Shown here: piece after piece, positions 42,817 through 54,877 of the stretch
Layout: each line of letters begins with the position of its first letter
Numbering within the stretch: the first letter of the stretch is position 1
Source: Dermanyssus gallinae
Taxonomy: Eukaryota; Arthropoda; Arachnida; Mesostigmata; Dermanyssidae
Reading direction: 5' to 3'
Length of the DNA: 64,000 nt
NCBI GenBank assembly: GCA_003439945.1
Contig: QVRM01000283.1
Location: 534,001-598,000, forward strand
Program-made: the position numbers and the translations under genes
Notes under the pieces: generated by a model
What the model saw: the letters and a program-made list of their open reading frames with translations, nothing else
What the model was told of the DNA's origin: nothing
The model's database searches: none

Positions 42817-45696
42817 TTAGATATTTTTAGTGTTATGATTGACGTTGGCGTTTGTAGTTCCCGTTGTCGTTTGCAGTTCCTTCCTGCCAGTAGACTGTGA
42901 GTTCTTAGTTAGGTGGCTATGACACTACTAGATAGCTGACGGCGACGACGACGACGACGACACCACAAGGGCACACAGTGGCAGCAGCGACAATGAAGCA
43001 AGGGAAGGAGGACCTGTTTGTGGGTTGGTCGGTCGTTCGGTCGTTCGGAGGTACGGAGGAAAGTAGGCCTTCAGCCAGACACGCAGACGGGCGGCTGGCC
43101 GGGCAGCCGGCACAAGAGGTCGAGGGGTGAAGAAGGTCACCGTGGGATGACGATGTCTATCAGCATCATCACCACCGCCACAACCGCCATCACCACCACC
43201 ATGCTGCTGGTGGTACTGTTGGTGTTGCTGGAGGTGATGTCTGCTGCTGCTGCAGCTGCTGCAACGATCACCAACAAGCATCTCACGATGACTGACAGCG
43301 CACAAGCGCATAATACGCTAACGGGATGAGGGTTCCATTTTACCATACAGCATCACAGCAACAAGCCACAACAAAGCGTCATGTGCTAGCACAACGGGCA
43401 CTGCAATGACAATGCTGGTCATTGTTGTCGGCAGGTCAAACCTGTTGTTGTTGTTGTTACTGTTGTTGTTGCTGCTGCTGCTGCTGCTGCTGTTGTTGTT
43501 GTTGTTGTTGACGGCTAAGAGCTACTTAATTCTAGATATGCATATGTTTCCTCCATTTGACACAAGGGCAAAGGCTAAGCACAGGACATTTGAGATGGTT
43601 TTATAGATAGAGAAATGTAAGTGTCACGAAGAATTGCCTTGTCGCCGAGCCTATTGCTCTATCATCGCACATGTTGCTCGTTTTCATTTGAGCATGACTG
43701 GTGCAAAATGCTTACACTTGTTACGTCCATTTAACCTACAATGTATTTCTACGATTTCCTTTCTATTGTCGCATGTCTGTCGCCTATTTGCTACGTTGAA
43801 CTTCCGCCAGCCAATGACCCACGCACACACACACATACACATACAAATGCGTGCCTTTAGAGCCAATTAGTTCTAGTCAACCCTGCATGAATATTATATC
43901 CTACAATTCAATGAGTTTTACAGACGAATGATCGTATCGTTTTCGACCGATCGAGTTGACTCTGCTCGGACTCTGCGCACACACAGACCGCTCCCTGCGT
44001 ACGTTGTGTGCGTACATGCGTTGTATTTGTAGTCGAGCATATCTTCTGCAAAGTTTCGCGACTAGACTTTCAACGACGACGACGACAAGAAGGCAAAGTG
44101 GCGGCTCGCCACTCTTATTGCTATTTGTAGCGCGTCGACGGCCGAGGTGATCACGCCCAGCCTGCCAGCTTGCCTTGCTGCCTACGTATGTTGTAGCGGC
44201 GGCGGCTGCGGTGGCGACGGCGGCACTTCGGCGACGACGCCTGGCGTTCTCCTCGATCACGGGAAGCACGATCTGTTCGAACGACAAGAAACAATCGCAA
44301 TTGACAACATTGCCGATTGCGGGCCTCATTGTCGGCTGTAGTCGTGTGCACGCCTTTCAGCCGCCACGTTCCCCACCTGACCCACCCCCGGCGTATCACC
44401 GAGTTCTGTCTCAGCTAACAAAGATGGTTGGAAAAGAATGAGATGGTGGCGGTGGCGGTGGTGGTACGCTGATAGAAACCAATTCGACGCGTGGTTCGTC
44501 GTCATCGCGACGAGATACGAATTTTAGCAACTTGTTCTGGCATTGTAACAAGTTGTCCTTGATTGCAACTTGTGCAGAGCACGACTTGCGCGCTGCTGCT
44601 GCTGCATCGATGAACCACGTCAGTACGGATAGACGGATAGACGATACGCTAGAACAAAGTAGTCAGCAACCAACGACGGCGCCGAAAACGACATTAATGA
44701 CGCCACGCGTCACTGAGCGACATAAGCACAGCACATGAACAGCGTCAACAACACGAATAGAATACGAGGAAACTGACATCACTGACGGTGGTCAAAGTCA
44801 ACAAAACAACAAGAAAGCATGAGTGCCTTAGTGTGGACCATAAAAGAGGGAGGAAGAAGAAAGCTAAAGAAACAGGCCAAACGAAGGACAACGACAGAAA
44901 ACATAACAGATTACAGAAACATAATGTTCGCTATGAGCATCATCATTTGCATCATATCATCATGGTATTCGGTATAATTGTTTGATTGTTGTTGTTGCTG
45001 TTATTGTTGTTGTTGTTGTGGTAGTTGTTGTTGTGGTCAGCAATAGTAACCGCGTGCCATCTTGCATTGTTTTTGACAGTTCGCGCTATTGGTCAGCGTG
45101 CGTACGCTGCTTGATGCATACTACGGGCTAAACATAGACATGATCAGTGGTCAACCATCCCTCGATGGCAGCGCCGACAACGAAAGAGCGCTGTCGTCTA
45201 GAGCTGAATGACGACCGTGTAGAGACATTTATGGACACCTACATATTCATGTTCTCCTTCATATCCTCGTTTTCGTATCCTGAATGTTCCTATTCATGTT
45301 ATCCTGGCCGTGCAAAAGCCATGGCAAAAACCGTTTTCGCCTCACAGAGATCCCTCTGCTTCTAAGCTCATCACAGCGTTTTGATTACGTAGATAACCAG
45401 CGCATTTTGTGTCTTCGGTAAACATTCCGTTTCAAGACATAACGGTATTTGCTACTTGGTAACATAGTTAAGTGGGAATTCAATCATAATCGTAACATGG
45501 CCATCCCATTATAACAAAAATGCGATAGGTAGTTGATTTTATAATCAGATAATGGATCAACTGCAACGCTGGCTATATGGGATTTGACACGCAGCATGTG
45601 CGACCCGGACCGCTTTCGTGCGTTATCACCCAGATGCGATCGGGCCAGTTCGCCGTTTCGACCACGATTAGATGGATATACATGCTTATCAGCCAG

Positions 45697-45729
<33 letters not shown>

Positions 45730-46201
45730 CTTTCAAATGAAAGAACGAGACGTCGAGAAGGAGTGGGGTGTAAAGCCATTCAGCACATGCGAATGGTAAT
45801 GATTATGGGCTGCTGGCGAAGGTCCGTTGCTGTGTGTCACCTTGGGACTTGGGCTTAGCAGCACACAAGGAATATGCGGCGACGGTGACAACGACCGTGA
45901 TCGTGATGTGGATGAGAACGACGATGATGTTAATGATCGTCACAGTGCAACAAGGTGATGCTGGCGTCAATTGTAGGCAGGGTCTAATGAGAACAGAAAC
46001 ACGTCGCTAAAGCTAACGCTATGTGATGTTGTAGCTGCGGTAGCTACAGCGCGCGCTTCAGCTTCAGACGGACCGAAGACATTTTAAGAAGTCGTTTAGG
46101 TACTAAGAAGATGAGTAGATAAGTAGTGCACGACTCACTTACTCATTGTCTGGCTATCTAAGAAGCCATGGGCCAACCGCCAACTGGCCTTATAACATTA
46201 C

Positions 46202-46246
<45 letters not shown>

Positions 46247-46673
46247 TATATGCATACTAACTATTACGATTACTGTTACCATTGTCGCTATTCTCGTCAA
46301 GTCTTCCATTGACCGACCAAGCACACACTTACACTACTGTCGCCGCCATTTATATATATATATATATATTATGTGCGTGTATATATACATAACGGCCGTC
46401 ATATCCAAGAGGCTATTCGAGCGTAGTTGATTGTCGCGCAGTGGCCCTGCGACGCACGCATTGCTGTGAACGACGACGGCGCTGTCGCCTTCGGCGCACT
46501 TGCTTCCTTCCTCGCTTCCTGACTGACTAGCTGGCTGGCTGGCTGGCTGGCAGGCTGACTGACTGGTTGGGCCGTACGTAGCAGGCCCGTCACGGGCAGG
46601 TGTAGCTTTTCGAGGTGGGCGATTCACATCGCCAGCAGAAGGGCGTGTCCTTGTATAATCTGTATCGCTTTAC

Positions 46674-46715
<42 letters not shown>

Positions 46716-46807
46716 ATTAGCGTGTACATATGCCTTTGGGTTGTAATGTTTTTAATCTCTACTTGCCAAAGAGTTGCTAAATAAAATAAGTATTTCGTTT
46801 TATGTTG

Positions 46808-46842
<35 letters not shown>

Positions 46843-46956
46843 CGAGGATTGACTTAGCGCCCGTTATCATTGTATCTTATAAATCTAAGATTCAAAATCC
46901 GGTATAATGTAATTCATAATAGATATATTAGCAAGGAATAAATATTCTATTTACAT

Positions 46957-47009
<53 letters not shown>

Positions 47010-47109
47010 AGAGAGTTTAATTGAAATCGGGCTGTATATTTAACGAAAACTTGCACTGTGCGTTATTGCACGTATCGTACTGTATCGTAAGTTTTCTATT
47101 TGAAACACC
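42701..47109. other. GC-rich repeat islands then (AT)n-rich DNA
   Basis: From 42.7 to 44.7 kb there are GC-rich blocks with (GTT)n/(GCT)n at 42775-42812 and 43441-43510 and (GAC)n at 42939-42961 and 44076-44090. From 45.7 to 47.0 kb there are five (AT)n tracts (45700-45727, 46206-46242, 46675-46713, 46811-46839, 46962-47006). No exon was recognised. Short frames are repeat translations. Confidence 0.5.
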
Positions 47110-47197
47110 TTGGGATATTTCGAACACATTTATGCAAATTATTTTTTCGATACTGTTGCTAACGATGGCGTAATCATTGTTCCTGTTGACTTTTCAG

Positions 47198-47340
47198 GGT
47201 CAGACACATGCTCCGGAGGTCTCTCGCTGTCATCAACTGCCACCAACGAGTCAGAAGAAGGCTCGCCTTCCTTCCAGATTAAGTCATCGTCTCAGAACTT
47301 TAGTCAGAGGCGACTAATTCATGTCGACCTCATGTTCTCT
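47198..47340 (+). CDS. spir: spire, exon (Ser-rich linker)
   Basis: Acceptor TTTTCAG precedes GGTCAGAC; donor is TCT|GTGAGT. The exon enters in phase 1 and leaves in phase 0, encoding SDTCSGGLSLSSTATNESEE… to …RRLIHVDLMFS. It is Ser/Thr/Glu-rich with no domain of its own. Its place in spire is inferred from continuous phases through the next exons to the Spir-box. An upstream phase-1 donor exists at 18932; no nearer one was recognised. Confidence 0.75.
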
Positions 47341-47394
47341 GTGAGTTTATCCAGTTCCTCGACAAGGAGGAGCAGCAACTATATATATACTACA

Positions 47395-48250
47395 GTACTT
47401 ACCTTATTAACCGATGGTTAATTTACAATATTGCGCGTACATCGAAAGCACATATTTATATATACGCATGTTCATCACGGTTCCAAAAGTCGAGTCAACG
47501 GAACTGCTCTATCGCATTGTTGGAGGTGATATAAGTCATACTGTCGCCCGCAGAGTTTGCACAAGCATAACGAGAAAATTTCTTCATTTGAATACAGATC
47601 TTTATGTGAAAGCAATGTACAGCAAATCATCCAGTTAAATGTCGATTTTCATAATTGCAGCGCTTTCACGAACTACATACTACTAATAGCGGAGTCGACA
47701 CCAGCATATACATTAATCTGTTGAGACTAATACAATGTACTTTTAGCGCCTTCTTCAGAAAAGTTCCCTTGATTTACCTAAACGCCTTTAAGTTTAACTT
47801 CGATAGATCAGGACTTATTACCTGAATTCCGTGAGAAGCAGTGGGCGCAACATTCACGTTGGAGAGATTAACGGCAACGTCCGTTGATAGTTTATGAGAG
47901 TCTCGGAAAATATGAAAGGATTGTAGCCCTTTCCGAATTCTTTCATCATTGCGCCTCGAGAACTTCGTTTCTCGAGACGAGAACATGCCTCCTAGGTAGG
48001 GGAGGTGTGAGACAAAATCTATAGATTTAAAATCGAAGCGAAGTTCGTCGATTCCAGCCAATTTACTTCCACTTTATTGCCTTTGTTTATTTATTTTTTT
48101 TACCTCCAACTTGTTTCGGTGTACGTAATGCTGCAAGGCCGCAAAGGATTGTTGCAAATAAAATCCGCTGCGAGATTATAGCACCAAGTCATCTGCATAC
48201 ATAAGGACGTCTACCTGCGAGTGCCGACGATTATCACTTATATGTCTTTT
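47395..48250 (-). mobile_element. Non-LTR retrotransposon (LINE) fragment in a spire intron
   Basis: Minus-strand pieces include a Y-A-D-D codon run (reverse complement of 48188-48199), then HLPYLGGMFSSRETKF, ERIRKGLQSFHIF and HGIQVISPDLSKLNLKAFR, the order YADD, YLG and post-RT region of a LINE reverse transcriptase. The DNA aligns along its length with the LINE part of the 2.7-kb tandem unit (57590-58145), apart from an insertion of about 95 bases near 47423-47505. It ends roughly 25 bases before the next spire exon. Multiple stops make it a relic. Confidence 0.75.
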
Positions 48251-48275
48251 GTTGTGGTGATTGTTTCATGAACAG

Positions 48276-48486
48276 GACGATGAACTGGAAGATAGCGAGA
48301 GTAATGCATCATCGTTGACGAAGCACCCTTCTATCGAGTTCCTCAGCACGTCGACCTCATCATCATCGTCTCCATCACAACACTTTGCCGCGCCCGTTAT
48401 CGAGCACCAGAGCCTTCCTGCTAATCTACTGCGAAGACGCGTTTCAAGGCTCTCTTGGCAAAAATCCACTGTCGCTCAGCAAAATG
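48276..48486 (+). CDS. spir: spire, exon (Ser-rich, basic end)
   Basis: Acceptor TTTCATGAACAG precedes GACGATGAA (phase 0), and the exon ends CAAAATG|GTCATT in phase 1. It encodes DDELEDSESNASSLTKHPS, a Ser/Thr run (STSTSSSSSPSQ), then LPANLLRRRVSRLSWQK. The donor GTCATT is weak compared with the other donors of the gene, so exon end choice may vary. The exon is linker sequence between actin-binding and Spir-box parts in the usual spire layout. Confidence 0.75.
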
Positions 48487-48790
48487 GTCATTATTGCTTA
48501 TATATATATATAGCGAGAGAGAGAAGAGAGAACGCGTGCGTTCGTTAGGAACCGTGCTAACGTTGTAAACTAGCTTTGTATTTATTTAGCCTGTAAGTTC
48601 CTCCCGCGCACTCTGATTGCTCTTGACATTCTAAGGCGTGGTATAAATAGTGTTGCTCGCAAAGTTTGTGTCAAAGTCGAAAATGTTCATAGAACTTTTT
48701 TCGTATACCAGTTTCGCATAGACTTGTATTAAATATACATACAAACATCTGTATGCGTACCTAATAATATGTGCTTTGCAATTTGCACAG

Positions 48791-49014
48791 ATCCATCTGT
48801 TGCGGCGGCCCGATCACGTAAGCTGTGGCGACGACACTCGATTGACGTTTGCGATGCAGAGCATCAAGAGAAGCTAGTCCGCAGCGATCCCTTTCGCAGG
48901 TCGATTCGCGTTCGGCAGGAAATAGTTGTCGGGAACCCCGTCTCCTCCGATGCCAACGGACACGCAGACACCAAAGACTCTACCGCCGCGAATAAGATTG
49001 CTATTGTAAATAAG
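48791..49014 (+). CDS. spir: spire, exon (linker before the Spir-box)
   Basis: Acceptor TTTGCACAG, entry phase 1 (G+AT gives Asp), exit phase 0 at AAT AAG|GTAGTT. It encodes PSVAAARSRKLWRRHSIDV… to …TAANKIAIVNK. RRHSID and FRRSIRVR are basic stretches with Ser that could be phosphorylation or 14-3-3-type sites (inference). No catalytic domain. Confidence 0.8.
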
Positions 49015-49188
49015 GTAGTTATTCCTGAATGCTCTTTTAGTGTTGGATTGGCACATATACTCATGAGTCATGTAGTTTTCGTTATATATATGCATGTCTG
49101 CAATACTAAAACTACTATAATGTTTACGCAAACTTGCATAGGTATAGATGTACGTACATGCATGTTTGTATGACGATATATATATATA

Positions 49189-49887
49189 CGAGAGCGGATC
49201 GGCAAGTTCTAGTAAAAATTGAACCGAATCAGCGAGGTCTTCCGGTTTGTTTTGCTTAGAAGCGCCATTCGTCAGCCACGCACAACTGAAAGTTTACGCC
49301 AATCGTTTATTGTTTGAGTTTGGTTCTAAGAAGTGAAGAAAACGAGCTTCAGCGATTTTTACGGAGATCAAAAATGGAGAGACACAACGAATCTGAATTA
49401 AGTCATCGACTCTAAAGTTGTGGAAATCTTACAAACTACTTATGGTAATCAAACACAGAGCAGATCCAACACCAATGTTTTTTTGACTGTTTTTTTCAAC
49501 TACAAAATCATTCTCCATCCCGACAACGCACCGGCGCACACATCATTTCAGATGTGATGATGATCGGGTGATTTCGTATTATTTGTTAAAAAAATTCGAT
49601 TAACAATTTCGTAACCTACTTATTTGCCCGGACTGACACTTTGCAACTCGTTCCTGTTCCTACTGATACAAACAATTGAAGAGACAACGTTTTGAGACTA
49701 TTAACAAAATAAAAAAAAATCGCATAAGCAACTCGATTCCGAAAGACACGTTTAGAAATGTTTCGAGGATTGGGAAATGAAGCGGTACAAGTGCAGTGCA
49801 ACGCACGGGAGCTGTTTCGTAGGAAACAAAAACATTTTGGATGAATTATTACATACATATATCTCATAACTTATCGGTTCGCCCTCG
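49189..49887 (+). mobile_element. Internally deleted mariner (699 bp) in a spire intron
   Basis: Left end CGAGAGCGGATCGGCAAGTT and the reverse complement of the right end (CGAGGGCGAACCGATAAGTT) are clear inverted repeats flanked by TA (49187-49188 and 49888-49889). The interior starts with an ATG frame (MERHNESELSHRL), then jumps to LHPDNAPAHTSFQM (second catalytic Asp block), and later KCFEDWEMKRYKCSATHGS, the usual C-terminal motif. About 600 bases of a full mariner are missing between. Its right end lies 27 bases before the next spire exon. Confidence 0.85.
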
Positions 49888-49914
49888 TACGCGGCTTTTA
49901 TTTGTGACCCGCAG

Positions 49915-50159
49915 CAGTTGGAGTGCCTCTCATTGACGCTTGAGGAGGTGGCGCACATTCGCTCGGTGATGACGAAGGCTGAGTTGGAGACGTTGTTGGT
50001 TACGCCGCAGTTATACGAAGACGTGGCTAAGAGCAAAGTGTGCTTCACCTGTAGAAAGAGCCGCTTCAATGTTCTTTTTAGCAGGCCTGTTAAGTGTCAC
50101 TTATGCGAACGGTCGGTATGCGACAAGTGCTCAACCAAGATGCACATACCGACGCACCG
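49915..50159 (+). CDS. spir: spire, exon with Spir-box and start of the modified FYVE finger
   Basis: This exon identifies the gene. After LECLS it encodes LTLEEVAHIRSVMTKAELE, the Spir-box helix shared by Spire proteins, which in the family contacts myosin V/Rab-related partners. It is followed by VCFTCRKSRF and VKCHLCERSVCDKCSTKM, a CxxC…CxxC…CxxC zinc-binding order matching the modified FYVE domain of Spire that docks the protein on Rab11/exocytic membranes. In known Spire proteins, N-terminal KIND and four WH2 modules nucleate actin with Cappuccino/formins; those are not in this exon set. Entry is phase 0 at a double acceptor GCAGCAG (49915 or 49918); exit is phase 2 at CACCG|GTAAGT. No stops and intact zinc ligands suggest a live gene. 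Confidence 0.95.
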
Positions 50160-50496
50160 GTAAGTAATTGGCTCGAACGCTGCTATCCACGTATCGACTA
50201 ATACGATCATAATTATAAAGTATATATATATATATATGTATATATACAAATTGTTAACCTTAGTAAGTAAGACGATCTTGCCAATCTTTTATCACTTGTG
50301 AGCAATAATAAAACATATTATTGCACGATATTGGTGCATCTACATGGTAAAATATTGCACTATTTAATTAATTCTATGTCAAAATTGTTTCTTACCAATG
50401 CAATATGCAGGCTGGGTCTTATACAGACAGACAAAGAAAGAGTGCCACTATCGACTCAATCGGTTTTTAGTCAATTCCTTGATGTATACAATACAA

Positions 50497-50498
<2 letters not shown>

Positions 50499-50533
<35 letters not shown>
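50499..50533. repeat. (AT)n in a spire intron
   Basis: TA repeat followed by a T-run in the 858-bp intron between the two FYVE-encoding exons. A second TA repeat lies at 50826-50861, beside the small TIR element. Confidence 0.95.
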
Positions 50534-50541
<8 letters not shown>

Positions 50542-50748
50542 TTTCTTTTACGATATAATGTTCTTTGTTTGTTTCGTAAAATCATATATGTTTATATTCT
50601 CACTTGTTACAACATCATGTTTGTGTATTTACGATCTGTCAGTACAGATTATGTCAGTACAGAATTATGGGTTTTCAAGAATTTTGAAGGATCAAGTAAT
50701 TGGTTTAACCTTGTTTAACACGAGTAATCCTAATGCATGTATATATAT

Positions 50749-50821
50749 TGGGTCTACCAAAAAGTTTTTTTCGGTTTTTTTAATGATTCTCTACGGACAA
50801 AACCGAAAAAACTTTTTTGTA

Positions 50822-50825
<4 letters not shown>
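50749..50825. mobile_element. Tiny mariner-type TIR element (about 77 bp)
   Basis: Starts TTGGGTCTACCAAAAAGTTT and ends with …AACCGAAAAAACTTTTTTGTAGCCA, whose reverse complement (TGGCTACAAAAAAGTTTTTT) repeats the start almost fully. It is flanked by TA repeats on both sides. Nearly all of it is terminal repeat, with a loop of about 15-20 bases. The end sequence resembles the TIRs of mariner-like elements. Confidence 0.75.
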
Positions 50826-50865
<40 letters not shown>

Positions 50866-51017
50866 GTATACGCACAAGCGTGTTTTTTCGTGTTTTATAT
50901 ATCTCAAACAGAGAGTTTTTCTTAATTCCTTTCTTTCTGGATTCCCTGGATTTATCTAGTGAATTTATTATGTCTATATTGGCAATTGTATTGTCTTGTG
51001 TTCGGGTATGCTTATAG

Positions 51018-51155
51018 ATTCGATCGGATCCCTGTCTACATGTTGTCACCAAGCACGCCAACGGAAGAGATAACTCCTGAGGTGTCCGCGTACGATAAGA
51101 GGAGCCGTAATAGGAAAAAAGACGACATCGAAACTGCCGTTCAGACGTTTACCAG
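51018..51155 (+). CDS. spir: spire, exon completing the FYVE region
   Basis: Acceptor GCTTATAG, entry phase 2, exit phase 2 at ACCAG|GTAAGT. It encodes FDRIPVYMLSPSTPTEEITP, which follows the last zinc ligands in Spire proteins (compare the family's [F/Y]-x-x-[I/L]-P-[V/I]-[Y/F] segment), then a basic stretch KRSRNRKKDD. Continuity of phase with the exons on both sides supports the model. Confidence 0.9.
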
Positions 51156-51537
51156 GTAAGTTTTTGAATTGTATCATAGAAGACAGCTGAACGGCTCTTT
51201 CTACTTTTAGACACGAAGGACAACTGCCACTTACCTACCCCCAAACACTACTAGTCTGTAAAGAAGTGCGCATATTTAGATTATGGACGCGAAAAAAAAG
51301 CAATAACCGATGGGAATTTGGAATAAATATTTTCTAAGGGTGAAACAGCTATAGAAACGACAATGATTTATCAATATACCATGATAGTGATGACCATCCG
51401 TGTCTAATTTGATATTCGAAAAGATCGAACATTCTAGTCATCTGACTCTTCCGTTGCTTGTGAGAGCAATAATTATATTTAGACGAGATTCTTAATGGTG
51501 ATGTTTTTATTGTTGACTTCGTATGCCTATGTTTTAG

Positions 51538-51946
51538 TGGATCGGCACCTTCATCACCAAATATTGGCTCGCGACTAAACGGCACTACAATGGTATGCCG
51601 AGAAGCAGCGACGGAGTTTGCCGCCGATTCGTGTGAAACTCACGTTAGGAGTTTGAACCATGATGCCGGCGAACTAACAGACAATGGACGCAAACGAAAG
51701 TCCTGGCAAGATTCGCTTTCGAAAGGCCTCTTGAAGCGGCCGTCGATACTCCGCGTGCGCGCCAAACTTCGTGGCTCAGCGAAGCCGCCCAGCCAGGACG
51801 AAGAAGCCAAAAGCCAACTGTGCGAAAAGTTAAAGGCGCCCGTTCTGCCTGTATGTCGCGACTGCAAATACCTCGTGCGATCGATCATTCTCTCGAATCG
51901 AAACCCGATCGTGAAGAGTCACAGCGACAACAGCTCTGCCAACTGA
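51538..51946 (+). CDS. spir: spire, last coding exon
   Basis: Acceptor TATGTTTTAG, entry phase 2, stop TGA at 51944-51946. About 136 codons: GSAPSSPNIGSRLNGTTM…, a basic Ser/Arg-rich part (RKRKSWQDSLSKGLLKRPS) and an end with LCEKLKAPVLPVCRDCKYLV and NRNPIVKSHSDNSSAN. VCRDC adds one more CxxC-like pair, outside the usual FYVE set; its role is unknown. The three-codon bias and lack of stops contrast with the decayed elements nearby. Confidence 0.9.
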
Positions 51947-52213
51947 GGCTCGTTCTGTATCGCATGGTGATGTTCAAGCGTGCTCTAGTTTGCTTATGAA
52001 TCAGACGGGATTACTATTGAGAGTGCTACTGATTGACAAAAATCTCATGATCGTTTCACCACTTCAGAGCTGAGATTATCGAGCAGCACTGCTTCCGTTG
52101 GCTTCCCCGACCAAAAAGTATGTTGTGTGCAGTCACCGCCGGCAAAGCCAGCCGGTCGGCTTTTGCCAGCAGCATATGTAAGCCGTCATCCCCAGTTCTG
52201 TTTCGCCATCTGT

Positions 52214-52219
52214 AATAAA
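52214..52219 (+). terminator. Polyadenylation signal AATAAA for spire
   Basis: AATAAA lies 268 bases after the spire stop codon, followed by GT- and T-rich sequence (GATATGCTTTTTTTGTG) fitting a downstream element. This gives a 3' UTR of roughly 290 bases. Confidence 0.6.
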
Positions 52220-52239
52220 TGCTGATATGCTTTTTTTGT

Positions 52240-54877
52240 GTACATAAGCCTGCTAGTGGACAGAGATGCAACGGTTGGTCGGTGGATTGACCGGTCGGAG
52301 CACGCACAACAGTTGTTGCTGCTGTTGTTGTTAATGTTGTTATTATTGCTATTATTGTTGGTGCTTCTCTCTGCGTCACGCTTTCTGTGTGTTCTTCAAG
52401 TGCACATTGATAGACTTCCGGCTGCGGGGCTTGACGCTTGGTCCTAAGTCAAGGCACATAAGGGAAACGCCTTGACTTGGACATCTGTGACATAACATGG
52501 GTGTGTATGCGTATGTGCGTGAGAATGATATGTAAAACAGAGCAGGATAGAGTGAGCGAGATAGAAATGTGGAAAATGTCAACAAAGTGTGATAAAGCTG
52601 GCAACAAGAGAACACGAGAGCGAGACACAACAAAATAATGCGAAATGTGGTGGCCGACGTAAGCCTAACGACTCTGACGTGATATGGCGGCTGGGTTAAG
52701 GAGGCAACAGAATCTGTCGTATACGAATAATCGTTACGTGCTCCTTCGTAAACGCATTTTTGCACCAGACTAATGTGTCCTATGCGACTTGCGCTAAAAC
52801 GTTGGAGAGTTTCGATTATAGCTGAGGCAGTCCCACCAGTGAACGAATGGAAGGTGGCACTTAAATCGTCAACTACACCATGAACATAAGTGTGCTTTAT
52901 GATGTAGGTATACCAATTAGTGGCGTGGTATGTTGACCAATTTTAATAATAACAACAACACAACGGCAATGAACAGCAACAACGACACAAACATTATGTG
53001 ATGCCAACTCTTTATACTACCTATGCGAGGATACTCTTATCCAAGATGTATAATATTGTGCACAGTAGAAACAATAGCATATCTTTGTGTAATGTTATTA
53101 TAGTGACGAAGCCGATATAGCTGACGAAACTTGTGACTATTATCAGTAATATTGATTCAGTTATTCTAGACGTATATATATAGAGAGGTTTAAACAGAAC
53201 GACTTATTGATACACGGACGACTATTATAATCATAATTATTTTTATAAATATTTCTAGATAGTTGTGATTTGCATACACATACACGCAATCAGATATGTG
53301 TGTGCGTTCGTGTGTGGATGATTCACTTTGGTAAACCCCCGTGGATTTACGGCATGCAATGCGTCACGACGGAAGGCGTTTTTGTTTTTATTAGACTGCA
53401 TTAATGGTGTACGGTGGCGGCCTCCTCCCTATAGTTGACTGATTAGTTGTCAGTTTGGCAGGATGCCTGCGTGCACCCTGCTAGCAATCGTCACCTGGGT
53501 TTGCCAGAAGCAATCCGTATTTGCCGCTTGTAATAAAAAAAACCTACTGTTAGCCACCCTTCCGTACGTTGAACAAGTTGCGTCGACGATCGACCGAATG
53601 CGATTCTACAGTTATCACAAGAGGGAAGTAGGGAAATTCTGTTGTTGGGATGAAATGATCGCACCCAGAACATGTTGCTTTTATCGTAATGTGGCGGCTT
53701 TCGTTGCACGATTACTAATCAGTTTATGATAGGTTTAGGCCCCCAAATGTGTGCCTTATTTCTCCTTACACGAGCCTAATTGCGTGTGGTTGTGTGTATC
53801 CGGCTGTGTCGGAGTTCATAACGGAGAGCGGCGACTGTACGTCGTTGAAAATACAACGACCAGACAGCCAGTGACGAAGTTGAGAAAATTGCCGAGAAGC
53901 AGCAGTGTTGTCGTCGTCGTATCACTGCGACTATTTGAGCCTTTTGCGGCCACTTCGTACAGGAAGGACAAGTGTCTCGTGATTGAAGTCAAATGTATTT
54001 TACTTCAAGAGAGCTGCCGTAGTCGTGTTGAGCGTATGCTGCTAGTTTACGATTGGTATAATCACAAATTGATTCGATTGCTAAAAATGCGTTTCGTTAG
54101 CCGATAGCGAACGCCGTTCTCTGACGGACAGATGCAATATCCAATTATCTTTCTACGTCAAGTTAATGCAGGTATAATAGGTCAGCAACGTGAATAACAA
54201 TGGAATAACAATGATTCGACAAAATCGCAACCTTACAGCATTAAGTAAGACACCTATTTGACGGTAGTTTATACGCGCCTGGTCTACTGGCAACATGGAA
54301 GGAGGATGTAATTAGAATGTACCTATCCTGACGAATGCGGTCGCAAAATAAAATATTTCAACTGAAAACGGAGAGTTTTTTTTAAAATGATATTTATAAC
54401 AAACATAACACAAATCTGCAAACTTTAGAATAATTTGTTTTGAAATAATGTGTGCTGCGCTGAGAAATAATCGTCATTCTAAATACTAATAGCAGAGTCA
54501 CTAGCCTTCCCACTCCGTCCTGTTGATTAAACTTCTGAGTGATTGATTTTGATTCGTTTACACATAATACACATGTTACCTTTTTATATCAGAGGCGCTT
54601 AGAGAGGCAGTATATATGTTACGTGCGTACCTATACCGCCAATGCATGCTTTTTAAATGCCTACTGAGTAAGTTCCTTCCATTGAGACAACCTTTTGCTT
54701 GAAAGACCTAGTCTTTTCTAATATTCGGTTCTAAAACTAGTGCCTCTGATAGGTCGATGTCTCTGATCCCGCCAACATTGTGCACTTTTTTTTACAATTT
54801 GTGCACTCATTCCCTAACCCACAAACTCTACACTCTATTTTTCCCCTTCATAGAAGGGGATATATTTAGCTTGCTGC
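52240..54877. other. Intergenic DNA downstream of spire
   Basis: No gene supported. Short (GTT)n/(ATT)n runs at 52310-52360 and AT-rich tracts. Frames of 70-130 codons at 52376-52765 and 53463-54107 have no recognised family and no splice context. Confidence 0.5.
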
